NCBI RefSeq assembly: GCF_004138295.1
Contig: NZ_SCFM01000002.1
Coordinates: 1-64,000, forward strand
From: Ectobacillus funiculus
GTDB lineage: Bacteria; Bacillota; Bacilli; Bacillales; Bacillaceae_G
Length of the DNA stretch: 64,000 nucleotides
Reading direction: 5' to 3'
Part shown: one piece after another, positions 37,945 through 49,035 of the stretch
Position numbering within the stretch: the first letter of the stretch is position 1
Layout: each line of letters starts with the position of its first letter
Program-made: the position numbers and the translations under genes
The notes under the pieces: model-generated
What the model was told of the DNA's origin: nothing
The model's database searches: none
What the model saw: only the letters and a program-made list of their open reading frames with translations

Positions 37945-38016
37945 ATACTTTCAGAAAGGATAAATTTCTAGCCAGGAAACCATTCGACGTAGCGAGAAAT
38001 TTTAAGAATAAAGTAT
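37945..38016 (+). repeat. Dispersed repeat, copy H (5' module)
   Basis: TACTTTCAGAAAGGATAAAT, CATTCGACGTAGCGAGAAAT and AAGAATAAAGTATA; no 3' hairpin module. It starts two bases after the copper-operon terminator. Confidence 0.75.
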
Positions 38017-38084
38017 ATTTAACTTTAGGGCGTGGGGATGAAAAAAGGAAACTATTTCTTTTGTATTGGAGGAGAAAAAATAAA

Positions 38085-39224
38085 ATGAAAAGACAGTATG
38101 ATCTCGATTGGATTCGTGTATTAGCTACACTTGCCGTTTTCCTTTATCATTGTTTGATGTTTTTTAATCCGTGGCCATGGCATGTAAAAAATAATGAAAC
38201 TGACCCTACCTACATTACAGCCATTTCCTTGTTCATGAGCTCGTGGCTAATGCCGATTTTCTTTGCAGTGTCAGGAATCAACTCCTACCATGCGCTTCAG
38301 AAAAAGACGGGAAAGCAATATGTAAAGGAAAGAATGGTCCGGCTAGGAATTCCTCTTGTATTTGGGGTCATGATTTTAACGCCTCCACAAGTATATATGG
38401 AACGGGTAAGTCATGAGCAATATACAGGGGCATTTTTGACATGGCTCCCGCAGTATTTTGATGGTGTCTATCTGGACATAGGTGGAACCGGGAATTTTGC
38501 CTTCGTCGGACTGCATCTATGGTATCTTTTGGTGCTCTTAATATTCAGCTTGTTTACGCTGCCGCTCTTTCTTAAAAAGAAGCCTTCCGTTTCAAGGGAG
38601 ATTAAAGTGCTGCATCTTTTTCTATTATCAATTCCTTTGATGATAGTATCCGTACTAGTGGATACTGTGAGACTAGGGGGATGGGATATCACCTTCTATT
38701 TAGTTATTTTTTTATACGGGTATTTTTTCTTGACCAAGGAATCCTTCAAGACAGCCATTCACAAGATGCTCCCTGTTAACATCATGGTATCCATTCTGAC
38801 GACTATCATTTTTATGTATGGTTTCATGGCAGGTATGTCTTCCTCAGGAGAGGTGTTATCTATCTTGCTAGCCGTAGTAAAGGCTCTAAATTGTTGGAGT
38901 TGGCTGCTAGTCATTTTTGCAGTGGGGGATCGCTATCTGTCGGTTTCAAATAGGTGGTTGAAATATGGAAATCAAGCTTCCATGCCATTTTATGTTCTTC
39001 ACCAGCCTGTTATTGTTCTGCTAGGCTTTTTGATAGCGGGTGTTTCATGGTCGATCCCGCTTAAGTTGATATTCTTAATTGTGGCTGCATTTTTAATTAT
39101 TATGGTCCTGTATGAATTTCTTATTGCGCGGGTATCTATTTTTCGAGTTTTATTTGGTATGAAAGGGAATGGGGGAAAAGTACCTAGAGGTGGTTCGGTA
39201 TTGCGAAATCATATTAAAATGTAA
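38085..39224 (+). CDS. Acyltransferase family 3 membrane protein
   Basis: 379 residues from the ATG at 38085 (GGAGGAGAAAAAATAAA upstream). It opens with DLDWIRVLATLAVFLYHCLM, the acyltransferase-3 motif with the conserved Arg/His, and VSGINSYHALQ follows. About ten hydrophobic segments fill the rest. Family members O-acylate surface glycans or other acceptors. No glycan cluster is adjacent, so the acceptor is unknown. Terminator at 39232. Confidence 0.82.
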   Translation: MKRQYDLDWIRVLATLAVFLYHCLMFFNPWPWHVKNNETDPTYITAISLFMSSWLMPIFFAVSGINSYHALQKKTGKQYVKERMVRLGIPLVFGVMILTPPQVYMERVSHEQYTGAFLTWLPQYFDGVYLDIGGTGNFAFVGLHLWYLLVLLIFSLFTLPLFLKKKPSVSREIKVLHLFLLSIPLMIVSVLVDTVRLGGWDITFYLVIFLYGYFFLTKESFKTAIHKMLPVNIMVSILTTIIFMYGFMAGMSSSGEVLSILLAVVKALNCWSWLLVIFAVGDRYLSVSNRWLKYGNQASMPFYVLHQPVIVLLGFLIAGVSWSIPLKLIFLIVAAFLIIMVLYEFLIARVSIFRVLFGMKGNGGKVPRGGSVLRNHIKM

Positions 39225-39231
39225 GGATAGC

Positions 39232-39272
39232 AAAAAAGTGGATAGGTCTCAATAGACATATCCACTTTTTTT
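39232..39272 (+). terminator. Terminator after acyltransferase gene
   Basis: Stem AAAAAAGTGGATA / TATCCACTTTTTT; usable from both sides. Confidence 0.8.
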
Positions 39273-39366
39273 GTGTATCCATTCTTTCATTCAAGACGCG
39301 ATTACAGATAAGTAGAAGGTAGGGGTAGTTTACCTTTACAAGATTCCTGCTAATGAATATCAGCTA

Positions 39367-40620
39367 TCATAATGGTGTAGTAGCTTTTATTACCTCCAAT
39401 AGAAGTCCGAGCATAAAACCGCAAATGGCTCCGTTCACTCGAATCCACTGTAGATCTTTTCCTGCACCATTTTCTATCATAGCGATAAGGGTTTGATCAT
39501 CAAGTGCATCCAAGTTTTCTCGGACCAGCTTGCCTATTTTTGAATGGTTGGCTTCAACAAACTGGATAACTTGCTTCTGTAACCAGTTTTCTATAGCACC
39601 CATATGTACTGGATTTTCTTTTGTGTTATTTAATAAACGTGTTAAGAAGGGTAGAAGATGCATGTCAACAAACTCACCGTCTTTAATCGAGAATAATGCT
39701 TGTTGCTGCATCTGCTCAAGAGTTTTGGTTATTTGCTCGGTGGCATCCCAATTTTCAATAAGATGTTCCTTCCAATCTTCCAGTTCTTTGATAAATGTTG
39801 TATTCTCATGAACTTTTTTTAGCTCTGTACGGATTTGTTCGAGCAGCGCCTGTCGGTTTTTATTATCTGTTTCTTGCAAACCATCGATTCCCCTAAGAAT
39901 AAAATCTTGTATGATACCGCCGAGTTTGTTTTCGTCTACTACATTTATAAAGGATTTTACTGCAAATTGTAAGAACCCATCCAGCTCTATACGGTCTATT
40001 GCCTTGATTGCCGTACTGCCAAGTTCATTACGAACACTATCCTTTTCTGCCCATCCTTTAGCCTTCATAAGAATGTAATTCAGAGCTTTCTCATCATAGC
40101 TATGAGCGAGTACTTGATTGATTACAGATTGTAGCAAAGCACTGGTATGGATTGAATATAGATACTTTTTAATTTCTTTCTCTACAAAAGAAGCGATCTT
40201 ATTTATATTGACACGACGAATTGCATGTTCGATGACTGTAGTGATTCCTCGTTTCACTGAATCAGAATGCAGTTCCTTTTCGATAATCAGGAATATCTTT
40301 TCTGTCAAATGGATTTCTTTCATCTTATCAGTGATACTTGTTTTTGTAAGCCATTTATTTTCAAGCATGGAGACGAGCCCTTCCGTAAGCTTCTGTCGGT
40401 TTTTAGTTAACAGGGCTGTATGTGGAATGGGCAAGTTCATTGGATGCCGGAATAATGCAGTGACTGCAAACCAGTCAGCCAACCCTCCTACTAGTCCCGC
40501 TTCGAACCCGCCTTGTAGGATCGTTCCTGCCAGTGAGTCATGAAACAGCGACGTTATAATAAAACCAGTTCCCATAATTGCCAATGAAAAGCTGGCTACG
40601 TATCTTGATCGTGTTGCCAT
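39367..40620 (-). CDS. DUF445 family membrane protein
   Basis: 417 residues. N-terminal hydrophobic stretch, then GGFEAGLVGGLADWFAVTAL and FRHPMNLPIPHTALLTKNRQ, the DUF445 signature, long helical repeats, and a C-terminal membrane segment (NGAICGFMLGLLLEVIKATT). Conserved in Bacillus (YheB type), function not established. The preceding AGGGACT is a weak ribosome binding site. Confidence 0.82.
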   Translation of the reverse strand: MATRSRYVASFSLAIMGTGFIITSLFHDSLAGTILQGGFEAGLVGGLADWFAVTALFRHPMNLPIPHTALLTKNRQKLTEGLVSMLENKWLTKTSITDKMKEIHLTEKIFLIIEKELHSDSVKRGITTVIEHAIRRVNINKIASFVEKEIKKYLYSIHTSALLQSVINQVLAHSYDEKALNYILMKAKGWAEKDSVRNELGSTAIKAIDRIELDGFLQFAVKSFINVVDENKLGGIIQDFILRGIDGLQETDNKNRQALLEQIRTELKKVHENTTFIKELEDWKEHLIENWDATEQITKTLEQMQQQALFSIKDGEFVDMHLLPFLTRLLNNTKENPVHMGAIENWLQKQVIQFVEANHSKIGKLVRENLDALDDQTLIAMIENGAGKDLQWIRVNGAICGFMLGLLLEVIKATTPL

Positions 40621-40801
40621 TGTAGTCCCTCATCTCTTTGTAATCTATCTTTAATGATAATTAAACAATATAAAATGATGAAGGATTTTTCAAGTTTAAA
40701 ACTCCTTATCCTAATCGTTTAAACAAGGATATAAATCAAAATACAAGCGACTCCCTGACATAGAAGGACAAACATCTAAATAAAATGAAAGAAGGAAATC
40801 A

Positions 40802-41482
40802 ATGATTCTTAAGCTTTTTAAGGGGGTGAGCAAGATATCGCAAGTTGGAATTTTTGACTTACATACCCGGGCAACTTTTCAGGCGCTTGTTCATGCGATT
40901 ATCCCAGATACTCTTTGGATTACAACATTGGGAGCTGCACAGGCCGTAGCGATACTCGATTTAAAGGTTTATGAATATATCATTTGGACATTGGATCATT
41001 CTCTAACTATTCCCATAAAACAGCAGCTAAATCTAATTAATACATCAATGGCAAAAGCAACAGCACAATTGCTAGATGCTGCAGCCACTCAATTCATTTG
41101 GTCAGGTCAGATAAAATATCCTCTCAATGCTTGGGCATTTCTTGGGGGCGGATCATTTGCAGCCCTTTTGCCAGGTGATCGATTAAGAACAATTGCTCTG
41201 TTGGAGCAGCTTAAAATTGCCCTTGAAAGCTTACCTGTACCTTATCAAAATAACCCGGGGCTTATTCGTAATATGATGGACGTACTGAGCCAGCTTACCC
41301 TGTTTGGTTATTATTCAGAATGGAGCGCGTATGGAATAACACGTCTGTTGCCGCCTGATTATAGGCGGATGGAGCAGTTTCCGATTGGCTGGATTCAATC
41401 TGGATATCCGGGGCCGGCTTTTGGATATCGTGACTTTCGTGGATTCTTAGTAGAGTTTCCGCACAGGGAGGGAAGTTCATAA
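40802..41482 (+). CDS. Small-subunit-like protein paired with a GMC oxidoreductase
   Basis: 226 residues. It starts FDLHTRATFQALVHAIIPD and has a helical middle and a C-terminal FGYYSEWSAYGITRLLPPDY segment. The order and one-base stop/start overlap with the following GMC enzyme resemble the gluconate 2-dehydrogenase subunit-3 arrangement, though I see no twin-arginine signal. Function inferred from the pair only. Confidence 0.55.
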   Translation: MILKLFKGVSKISQVGIFDLHTRATFQALVHAIIPDTLWITTLGAAQAVAILDLKVYEYIIWTLDHSLTIPIKQQLNLINTSMAKATAQLLDAAATQFIWSGQIKYPLNAWAFLGGGSFAALLPGDRLRTIALLEQLKIALESLPVPYQNNPGLIRNMMDVLSQLTLFGYYSEWSAYGITRLLPPDYRRMEQFPIGWIQSGYPGPAFGYRDFRGFLVEFPHREGSS

Positions 41483-43191
41483 TGGAGGATCAGGATGTGA
41501 TCGTAATTGGAGCGGGAGGTGGTGGTGCCATCATCGCAAAAGAACTTGGGGAGATGGGATTAAAAGTTTTGGTCCTAGAAGCAGGTCCGTGGTATGGAAA
41601 CAAAAAATGGCTGCATCCAAATCGACAGCCAGGAGCCAGAACCAGCTCGAACGCAGATGATTTGGATGTAATCCTTTATAAACAATTATTAAACAAATAT
41701 GAAGCTAACATGGATGATTTGATTTCGGGCAGGTTTCGCTGGGGACCTGCAGATCGCAGCCGCCCTCCATGGTTTCGGCAGATGCTGCAGAAACAGATTA
41801 TTTGGCAAAGCTCTGGTGTAGGAGGAACGACACAACATTATACGGCAAATTCCCCCCGGGCCTTTCCATTAGCTATTGACAATGTATGGCCCCTCTCTTA
41901 TCAAGAACTAGTTCCTTATTACGAAAAGGTTGAAGCCACATTGCCAGTTAACTTCGCACCGACAACCGCAAAAGAGGAGTTATTCTATTATGGGGCGAAA
42001 AAGGCAGGGTGGCAGCTGATTCCTACACTGGATGTGACAATACCAGGCTTTCGTCCCCAGCCCAATGCGATTTTGCCTCCTAATGAGAACCTTACAAATA
42101 TGAACGTTTCCCTGGAGCAGTTATCCTGGATGAAAGGTTGTACTCTCGCAGGACATTGTATCAATGGTTGCCCACATGGTCCCTCGGTGGATAGTATTGC
42201 GAAGCGTTCAACAGATGTTAGTTATGTTCCGCTTGCTTTAAGGACAGGTAATGTCACAATAAGACCAAATGCTTTTACTATAAAAATAATAACAGATACA
42301 ACCTCCGCTTCTGAAGGATTACGTGCTAGGGGGGTACAAATAAGGGATACATGGACGGGAGCACAGGAAGAGTTACAAGCAGAGGTCGTAGTGATGGCCG
42401 CTGGCAGCATTGAGAGCCCGCGCCTTTGGTTAAATTCAGCGCTGCCTCACAATCCATGGGTTGGAAAAGGACTGACTAATCATTATATGGATTGGGTATC
42501 TGGGATATTTGCTGAAAAGGATTTACATGCAATCTTGGGGAGTTCAGATATGAACCCTTTTGTTGGTCATACATGTGGGGCAAGATTAGATTACCCTGGA
42601 TTAGGGACTGTGCAAACAGTTGGGATGAGCCCGGGATTAACCGCTTCTCTTTCTTATGGTATGAGTGAATCTGGATCTTATCTCTCACATTCACCCAGCC
42701 CGAATGACCTGTGGGATGCACGTGGCCGTATTGTTGGCCAGAAATTAAGCGAAGTCATGGCAGACTATCGTAGAACATTACAGATACTAATAACTACTGA
42801 TGATGAAGTCGATCCACGAAATGGAATTACGCTCCACCCCTCTATTAGCGATGAACACGGGTTTGTTCCTTTCGTGAAATATACACCTACTGAACGATCT
42901 AGAAGGAAACGGAGCAAGCTGTTTCAGATAACAGCTGATATTTTGCGAAAAGCGGGAGCGAAACAAATCATTTGGTCTGATTGGCCGGCTGGTGTAATGA
43001 TTCACATGGAAAGTACAATGCGAATGGGTTTTGTCGTTAATCAGGATTGCGAAGCATACCAGGTAAAACGGTTATACATCTCTGATAATAGTGTACATTA
43101 CAATAGCTTAGGCGGTTCGAATCCAACTCTTACGACACAGGCACTGGCTACCCGTACAGCGGAAAAGTTGTTTGGAAAATACTTCAATTAG
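41482..43191 (+). CDS. GMC-family FAD oxidoreductase
   Basis: 569 residues. FAD-binding VIVIGAGGGGAIIAKELGEM at the N-terminus, SSGVGGTTQHYTANSPRAFP in the active-site region, a cysteine-bearing segment (KGCTLAGHCINGCPHG) typical of the gluconate/sorbitol dehydrogenase-like branch, and NPTLTTQALATRTAEKL at the C-terminus. It overlaps the preceding gene by one base, so the products probably form a complex. Substrate (sugar or alcohol) unknown. No cytochrome subunit is visible. Confidence 0.85.
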   Translation: MEDQDVIVIGAGGGGAIIAKELGEMGLKVLVLEAGPWYGNKKWLHPNRQPGARTSSNADDLDVILYKQLLNKYEANMDDLISGRFRWGPADRSRPPWFRQMLQKQIIWQSSGVGGTTQHYTANSPRAFPLAIDNVWPLSYQELVPYYEKVEATLPVNFAPTTAKEELFYYGAKKAGWQLIPTLDVTIPGFRPQPNAILPPNENLTNMNVSLEQLSWMKGCTLAGHCINGCPHGPSVDSIAKRSTDVSYVPLALRTGNVTIRPNAFTIKIITDTTSASEGLRARGVQIRDTWTGAQEELQAEVVVMAAGSIESPRLWLNSALPHNPWVGKGLTNHYMDWVSGIFAEKDLHAILGSSDMNPFVGHTCGARLDYPGLGTVQTVGMSPGLTASLSYGMSESGSYLSHSPSPNDLWDARGRIVGQKLSEVMADYRRTLQILITTDDEVDPRNGITLHPSISDEHGFVPFVKYTPTERSRRKRSKLFQITADILRKAGAKQIIWSDWPAGVMIHMESTMRMGFVVNQDCEAYQVKRLYISDNSVHYNSLGGSNPTLTTQALATRTAEKLFGKYFN

Positions 43192-43263
43192 TATTTTTAA
43201 TAAGCAAATGGTAAAGATACTACTATAATAAATCATATATATAGTCTGGTGGGATTTTTAGAG

Positions 43264-43791
43264 ATGAAACTATTTGAAGTAATTCATGATGCTTTTGAGC
43301 CATTTATGGACGGTGAGAAAAAACCATTGAATGTAATGGAAGTTACAAACCTATGGTTTTTTCTTTTAGCAACAGAAACTACAATGCGCAATGAAGAACT
43401 AGGCTGCAATCTTGCTCAAGATGTTGAATTGAAGCAAATATTAACGGATATAAAAGAAAACGTACATACCCCAATTAGAAATGAAATTAGCGAATTTCTA
43501 AAAAAAGAAGGGGTTCCGCTTCCGCAAACAACTCCGGAAAAACCCGTTGGCGATTACCGAGATATACCAGAGGGCGCCAAATTAAACGATGAGGAACTTG
43601 CTAATTTAATGTCCTATAATTTAGCTCAGGGAGTTGCTTATGCTGCTAGGGGACTTACTGAATCAATTCGGGCGGATGTTAGTTTAATGTTCTCTAAAAT
43701 TATCATGAAAAAGACGATGGCTGGTTTAACATTAAAACAATATTTAGAACGACATGAATGGCTGCGCATTCCTCCTTACTACAAACAATAA
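43264..43791 (+). CDS. DUF3231 family protein
   Basis: 175 residues of mostly helical sequence, matching one ferritin-like module of the DUF3231 family common in spore-forming Bacillus (NVMEVTNLWFFLLATETTMR, IRADVSLMFSKIIMKKTMAG). Many members carry two modules; this is a single-module form. Function unknown. GGTGGG lies ten bases before the ATG. Confidence 0.75.
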   Translation: MKLFEVIHDAFEPFMDGEKKPLNVMEVTNLWFFLLATETTMRNEELGCNLAQDVELKQILTDIKENVHTPIRNEISEFLKKEGVPLPQTTPEKPVGDYRDIPEGAKLNDEELANLMSYNLAQGVAYAARGLTESIRADVSLMFSKIIMKKTMAGLTLKQYLERHEWLRIPPYYKQ

Positions 43792-43844
43792 ATGCTGATG
43801 ATCCTCGGGTGTATAAGTTAGTTTTTATCGAGAATCGCCGTTTG

Positions 43845-43872
43845 ACCGTACTGTAAGTAGGTACGGTTTTTA
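43845..43872 (+). terminator. Terminator after DUF3231 gene
   Basis: Stem ACCGTAC / GTACGGT then TTTTT. The 43873-44100 stretch shows no convincing gene. Confidence 0.7.
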
Positions 43873-44113
43873 TGCTAATATGGAATAGTAGCAATACATA
43901 ACAAAGTAGTTAACAGGACTCCTGATGCTGCAAAATAAGGATCAGCACCATATTTATTGGGAATAGGGAGAAAGCGTTGGGAAGACGGTACCCCAGAAAC
44001 TCATACGGCAATAATAAGTAGTAAGACTGGAACAGGCAAAGTAACAAAAGGAAATAATAAAGGGATGACCAGAAGATTTGCGGAGTTTCTGTTTGTTTTA
44101 AGGAAAGTATTGT

Positions 44114-44128
44114 TTGAAAACGATTTCT
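44114..44128. promoter_or_regulatory. cre-like (CcpA) site upstream of LacI gene
   Basis: TTGAAAACGATTTCT fits the cre consensus WTGNAANCGNWNNCW at every fixed position, about 70 bases before the LacI start codon. Confidence 0.45.
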
Positions 44129-44190
44129 TTGGTATGTTTTAAATATAAGTTTACTAAAATTATATAAAAAACAGTAAATTAATGGAGTAG

Positions 44191-45225
<1,035 letters not shown>

Positions 45226-45257
45226 TATATTTTTGTTTAAAAAATGGATAAAATACG

Positions 45258-45302
45258 AGAAGACCTTTTCTGACATGTAACAAAGAGAGGGTCTTCTTTT
45301 TT
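45258..45302 (+). terminator. Terminator after LacI gene
   Basis: Stem AGAAGACC / GGTCTTCT then T-run. Confidence 0.75.
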
Positions 45303-45513
45303 AACTTGAAGAATGTTAGTTGCACGAAGGGTATATCAGGTTATGTTTAGTAAAATAAAAGTTAATTTATAATTATTTTACTAGTTATATCAGAGTTATT
45401 TACAGGTAAATATTCTTTTTTAGTGAAAAAATAGATAAAACATATTGAATGTATGCGCTATTTTTGGTAAAGTTGTTTTAGTAAAGTTTATGAATTTTAA
45501 CTAGTTATATTGG

Positions 45514-45529
45514 TGTAAACGTTTTACTA
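45514..45529. promoter_or_regulatory. LacI/CcpA-type operator before the permease
   Basis: TGTAAACGTTTTACTA is a CG-centred palindrome 37 bases before the start codon. The 11-mer ACTAGTTATAT occurs twice in the leader (45380 and 45500). Confidence 0.55.
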
Positions 45530-45565
45530 AGGAGAATGAAATATTAGTTAAAGGGGCAGATTGAA

Positions 45566-46807
45566 GTGGTAAAACTTAATAAGAATTATTGGTTGTTTGG
45601 GGTCTTCTTTCTTCTTTATTTCTTTATTTGGGCAGCATGTACGATGTTTTTGTCTTTATGGCTGACAAATGTGGGCGGTTTGAGCTCTACAAAGACAGGT
45701 ATTATATTCTCAGCCATATCCATCGCAGCTATTTGTTATCAGCCATTTTTTGGAATCCTTGCAGATAAGCTAGGCTTAAAAAAGAACTTACTCTGGTTTT
45801 TTATTTTTCTGTTAGTTTTTATTGGGCCATTCTTCATTTATGTATTTCCGGCATTGTTAAAGACAAATATTATTTTGGCGGCTATCGTTGGAGGCGCTTA
45901 CCTCGGAGCTATCTTTAATGGCGGGGTAGGAGCGATTGAAGCGTATATAGAGAAAGTGAGTCATGCGAATCATTTTGAATATGGACGAGTTAGAGTATTT
46001 GGGAACATAGGTGCTGCAACGAGTACTTTTGTAACCGGTCATTTATTCAATACGAATCCTCATTTAGTCTTCTGGATCAGTACGATTGCGGCTATTTTAT
46101 TAGCAGTAATTTTTAGTTTTGCGAAAATGGATGAATCAAGTTCTGAAGCAGTGCAGCATCAAAATGAACAATCAGTACCAAAAGGATCAACTCTAGCTCT
46201 TTTCAAAAATAAGAAATTCTGGTTTTTTACCTTATACGTTCTTGGAGTTGGCTGTGTATATGATGTATATGATCAACAATTCCCAGTATATTTTACACAT
46301 TTCTTTTCCTCAGCAGATAAGGGTACAGAAATTTTTGGTAACCTTGTTACCTTACAAATTTTCCTTGAAGCGATTGTTATGATTTTAGCACCATTTATTA
46401 TTAATAAAATTGGCGCAAAAAATGCCCTTATCTATGCTGGATTTATCATGTCGTTCAGAATTTTAGGATCAAGCTTTGCAGACGGGCCTGTTGCCATTAG
46501 TTTATTAAAACTAATGCATGCGGCAGAGGTGCCAATTTTGCTAGTAGCCGTCTTTAAGTATATTTCAGCGAATTTTGATATGAGATTATCAGCAACTATT
46601 TATCTTATTGGCTTTCAGTTTTCAAAACAAGTAGGGTCGATTTTCTTATCAACTATCGCGGGAAATATGTATGATACAGTAGGCTTTAAAAGTGCTTACC
46701 TGTTATTAGGTTCGGTTGCTTTCATCTTTACAGTGATTTCAATGTTTACATTAGCAGGAAAAAGTAAGTCTGCAGCAGAAAATGTAAGCGTTAAAAGGGC
46801 ATCTTAG
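45566..46807 (+). CDS. Oligosaccharide:H+ symporter, LacY type
   Basis: MFS membrane protein of 413 residues (LacY is 417). LacY-family hallmarks: an N-terminal FFLLYFFIWAACTMFLSLWL, PFFGILADKLGLKK, and YGRVRVFGNIGAATSTFVTG around the helix IV-V substrate region. The next gene is 700 bases away and unrelated, so no glycosidase accompanies it. The start is a GTG preceded weakly by AAAGGGGCAGATT. Confidence 0.85.
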   Translation: MVKLNKNYWLFGVFFLLYFFIWAACTMFLSLWLTNVGGLSSTKTGIIFSAISIAAICYQPFFGILADKLGLKKNLLWFFIFLLVFIGPFFIYVFPALLKTNIILAAIVGGAYLGAIFNGGVGAIEAYIEKVSHANHFEYGRVRVFGNIGAATSTFVTGHLFNTNPHLVFWISTIAAILLAVIFSFAKMDESSSEAVQHQNEQSVPKGSTLALFKNKKFWFFTLYVLGVGCVYDVYDQQFPVYFTHFFSSADKGTEIFGNLVTLQIFLEAIVMILAPFIINKIGAKNALIYAGFIMSFRILGSSFADGPVAISLLKLMHAAEVPILLVAVFKYISANFDMRLSATIYLIGFQFSKQVGSIFLSTIAGNMYDTVGFKSAYLLLGSVAFIFTVISMFTLAGKSKSAAENVSVKRAS

Positions 46808-46912
46808 AGATAGAAAAGCATAATAAAATTGAATATCCTTCTTTCAAGCTTGGGGGCCAGAGATTAGACGAGCAACATCAAGTTGAAAGGGGAGTAGAGG
46901 ATTTATAATGGT

Positions 46913-46963
46913 AGCTATGCTTAGTTTTCCTGCTAGAGGGAGAATATGAGCATAGCTTTTTTG
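46913..46963 (+). terminator. Terminator after LacY-type permease
   Basis: Stem AGCTATGCT / AGCATAGCT then six T. Between it and 47290 nothing else is recognised. Confidence 0.65.
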
Positions 46964-47290
46964 TGCTTATAATATTCTTTGTTAGCATGAAGGTAAGCTG
47001 GTAGGAAGAGTCGTGGAAAGCATATTAGTGTATATCCAATTTTTAATTTCATGTACCGTATTAAGATAGGTTCTATTCATACAGAATAGAAAAAACTCAG
47101 AGTTTCTAGGTGCTTTTTTCTATTACCTCAACAGATGTTGAAATGCTGCATAGTAGCATTGAGATCCTTTGGGGAAGGGGAAAGTTTAGAATTAATTGGG
47201 GAGAAACGTACTAGGTGTAGGTTAAGCTTAAGGATATGATTGTTTGTACAAAGTGCACAAGATGATTGCGCATCACAGGCAGTACAAATA

Positions 47291-47331
47291 AAAAAGAAGG
47301 AAATCATTAACCAGTAGATTTCCTTCTTTTG
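47291..47331. terminator. Terminator downstream of L,D-transpeptidase gene
   Basis: Stem AAAAGAAGGAAATC / GATTTCCTTCTTTT, with runs on both strands. Confidence 0.7.
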
Positions 47332-47503
47332 ATTATTCTTTATTGAGGGAAATTTTTAAATTCACTCAGTGAAAAAGCCTGAGTCACCTAGCCCCCGAAA
47401 AGGAGTCAGCAGAGATTTTTCGGATATTTGTATGTAACAGATGCTCTCGAAAGGTTCATGAACGTTTCGAAAGCATCCATTGATCAAGATAGACTGCCAA
47501 TTA

Positions 47504-48949
47504 TTAATAAACGACAACTGGCTCATATGTGCTGAGATTGTCATATACTGACTTCGCAACACCAGGCGGGAGGTTGACACAACCGCCTGATCCTGCAGTA
47601 AGATAAGCGTTGCTTGCCCAGTTTGTCCGCCAGCTGGCATCGTGGAACCCTTGTCCATCGTTCGTAAATGGAGCCCAATAGTCTACCTTAACCGAATAAT
47701 TCGGATTGCCTACTGAACTGCCTTTGAGTACGGATGGTGTGCGCTTATAAAGGATATACCACACTCCTGGTGATGTATCTTCATTGGTGCTATGTTTACC
47801 AGTCACTACATTTGTTGTTAATACTAATTGCCCATTTTTGTAAAGCCAAATGCGTTGTTCCTGAATGGACACTTCAGCGTACGTATCACCAATACCATTG
47901 TTTGTTGTAGTTTCATAGCCGTAGCCTTCACCCTTCCAGCCATGTCCGGAAATATTAGAGGCAGAAAGTGACTTTTCCCCTTTTTCAAAAGCTTCCATAA
48001 TCCGTGTTGTTTCTTTTGCAGCATCTAGTGCCCAGCCATAGCCCTGTCCTTTTACCGATACGACCGAACCTGAATGAGTTTTAAACGTGAAATTTTTATT
48101 TAATGTGGATTGGGAATTATTAATTTCCGCAATCTTACTTTTAATATTGCTCGGGTCAATTGTGAGTTTCATATCTTTTGACACAGAGGCTTTTTCGATT
48201 AAATCGCTGGCTTTTAAAGAATAAACTTTATCCTGTACCTTATAATCAATAGTTTGTTGAAGGAGCTCTTGCAGCTTTTTCTCTTCATCTTTTACAATCG
48301 GATTGTCTTCCTTGATTGGCTGTACGTATACAGCATTCAGGTGGATTTCACTATTATATTCCTGCTTCTCGTAGTCCTTTAATAGACTGGCTACATCATA
48401 TTGCTGCCCATCAATACTTTTTGAGACTGTAATTTTACCTTGTTCCATAATAGCCTGCGCATCTTGAGGTGCCTTTAAACTTTTATTTATTGCTAAGAGC
48501 TTTTCTTCCACTTGTTTTTTCATCGTTTGGCTTCGGTATTGATCCAGCTCGATTGGCATTAGTGAATAATTTTTTGCCTTTGAGGAAGGAAAAAGTGTCC
48601 GCTGGCTTTTTAATAATTTTTTGACACTTGGCAGATCCTTATCCGTAAATCCCATCTTCGTATCTTTTTCATCTAAAATTTGTTGCTGCCCGACATATAC
48701 TGCATTTTTTAATACAGATGTTTTTAATTTTTTAAGTGCCTCATCAGCAGTCAATCCGCCCACGTTTGTGCCATTAATCTTGGTATTTGTATTAAAATGG
48801 GTTGTTTGATAATAGCTGACTGCTGCAAATATAAGCGCAGCAATCACAATTATGCCTGCTGTGATAAACTTCCAGTTCGTAAACCGTTTAGATGGATGTA
48901 TCTGCGGTTTATCGATTTCTTCAACTAACTCATTTACCGTATTTCCCAT
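47504..48949 (-). CDS. Membrane-anchored L,D-transpeptidase (YkuD) with peptidoglycan-binding repeats
   Basis: 481 residues. One N-terminal membrane anchor (FITAGIIVIAALIFAAVSYY), then two PG_binding_4-like modules (TKINGTNVGGLTADEAL and a later related segment), and a C-terminal YkuD domain starting EVSIQEQRIWLYKNGQLVL. The catalytic motif is AGSGGCVNLP with the nucleophilic Cys and an upstream FHDASWRTNW His. It forms or edits 3-3 crosslinks on the outer face of the membrane. Tandem WalR-like boxes lie 108-155 bp upstream of the start, suggesting control by the WalRK system. RBS AGGAGGAATATTT. Confidence 0.88.
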   Translation of the reverse strand: MGNTVNELVEEIDKPQIHPSKRFTNWKFITAGIIVIAALIFAAVSYYQTTHFNTNTKINGTNVGGLTADEALKKLKTSVLKNAVYVGQQQILDEKDTKMGFTDKDLPSVKKLLKSQRTLFPSSKAKNYSLMPIELDQYRSQTMKKQVEEKLLAINKSLKAPQDAQAIMEQGKITVSKSIDGQQYDVASLLKDYEKQEYNSEIHLNAVYVQPIKEDNPIVKDEEKKLQELLQQTIDYKVQDKVYSLKASDLIEKASVSKDMKLTIDPSNIKSKIAEINNSQSTLNKNFTFKTHSGSVVSVKGQGYGWALDAAKETTRIMEAFEKGEKSLSASNISGHGWKGEGYGYETTTNNGIGDTYAEVSIQEQRIWLYKNGQLVLTTNVVTGKHSTNEDTSPGVWYILYKRTPSVLKGSSVGNPNYSVKVDYWAPFTNDGQGFHDASWRTNWASNAYLTAGSGGCVNLPPGVAKSVYDNLSTYEPVVVY

Positions 48950-49035
48950 AAATATTCCTCCTATATATCTGGTAACCTAACTATCAACGTTTCTCGACTT
49001 TGCATTGTTGGTTTTGCCTCCAAAACTTTCGGTTA

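Noticed and set aside
43957-44142. 61-codon frame before the LacI gene
   Set aside because: No ribosome site, not recognisable, and overlaps the cre-like regulatory region; treated as noncoding.
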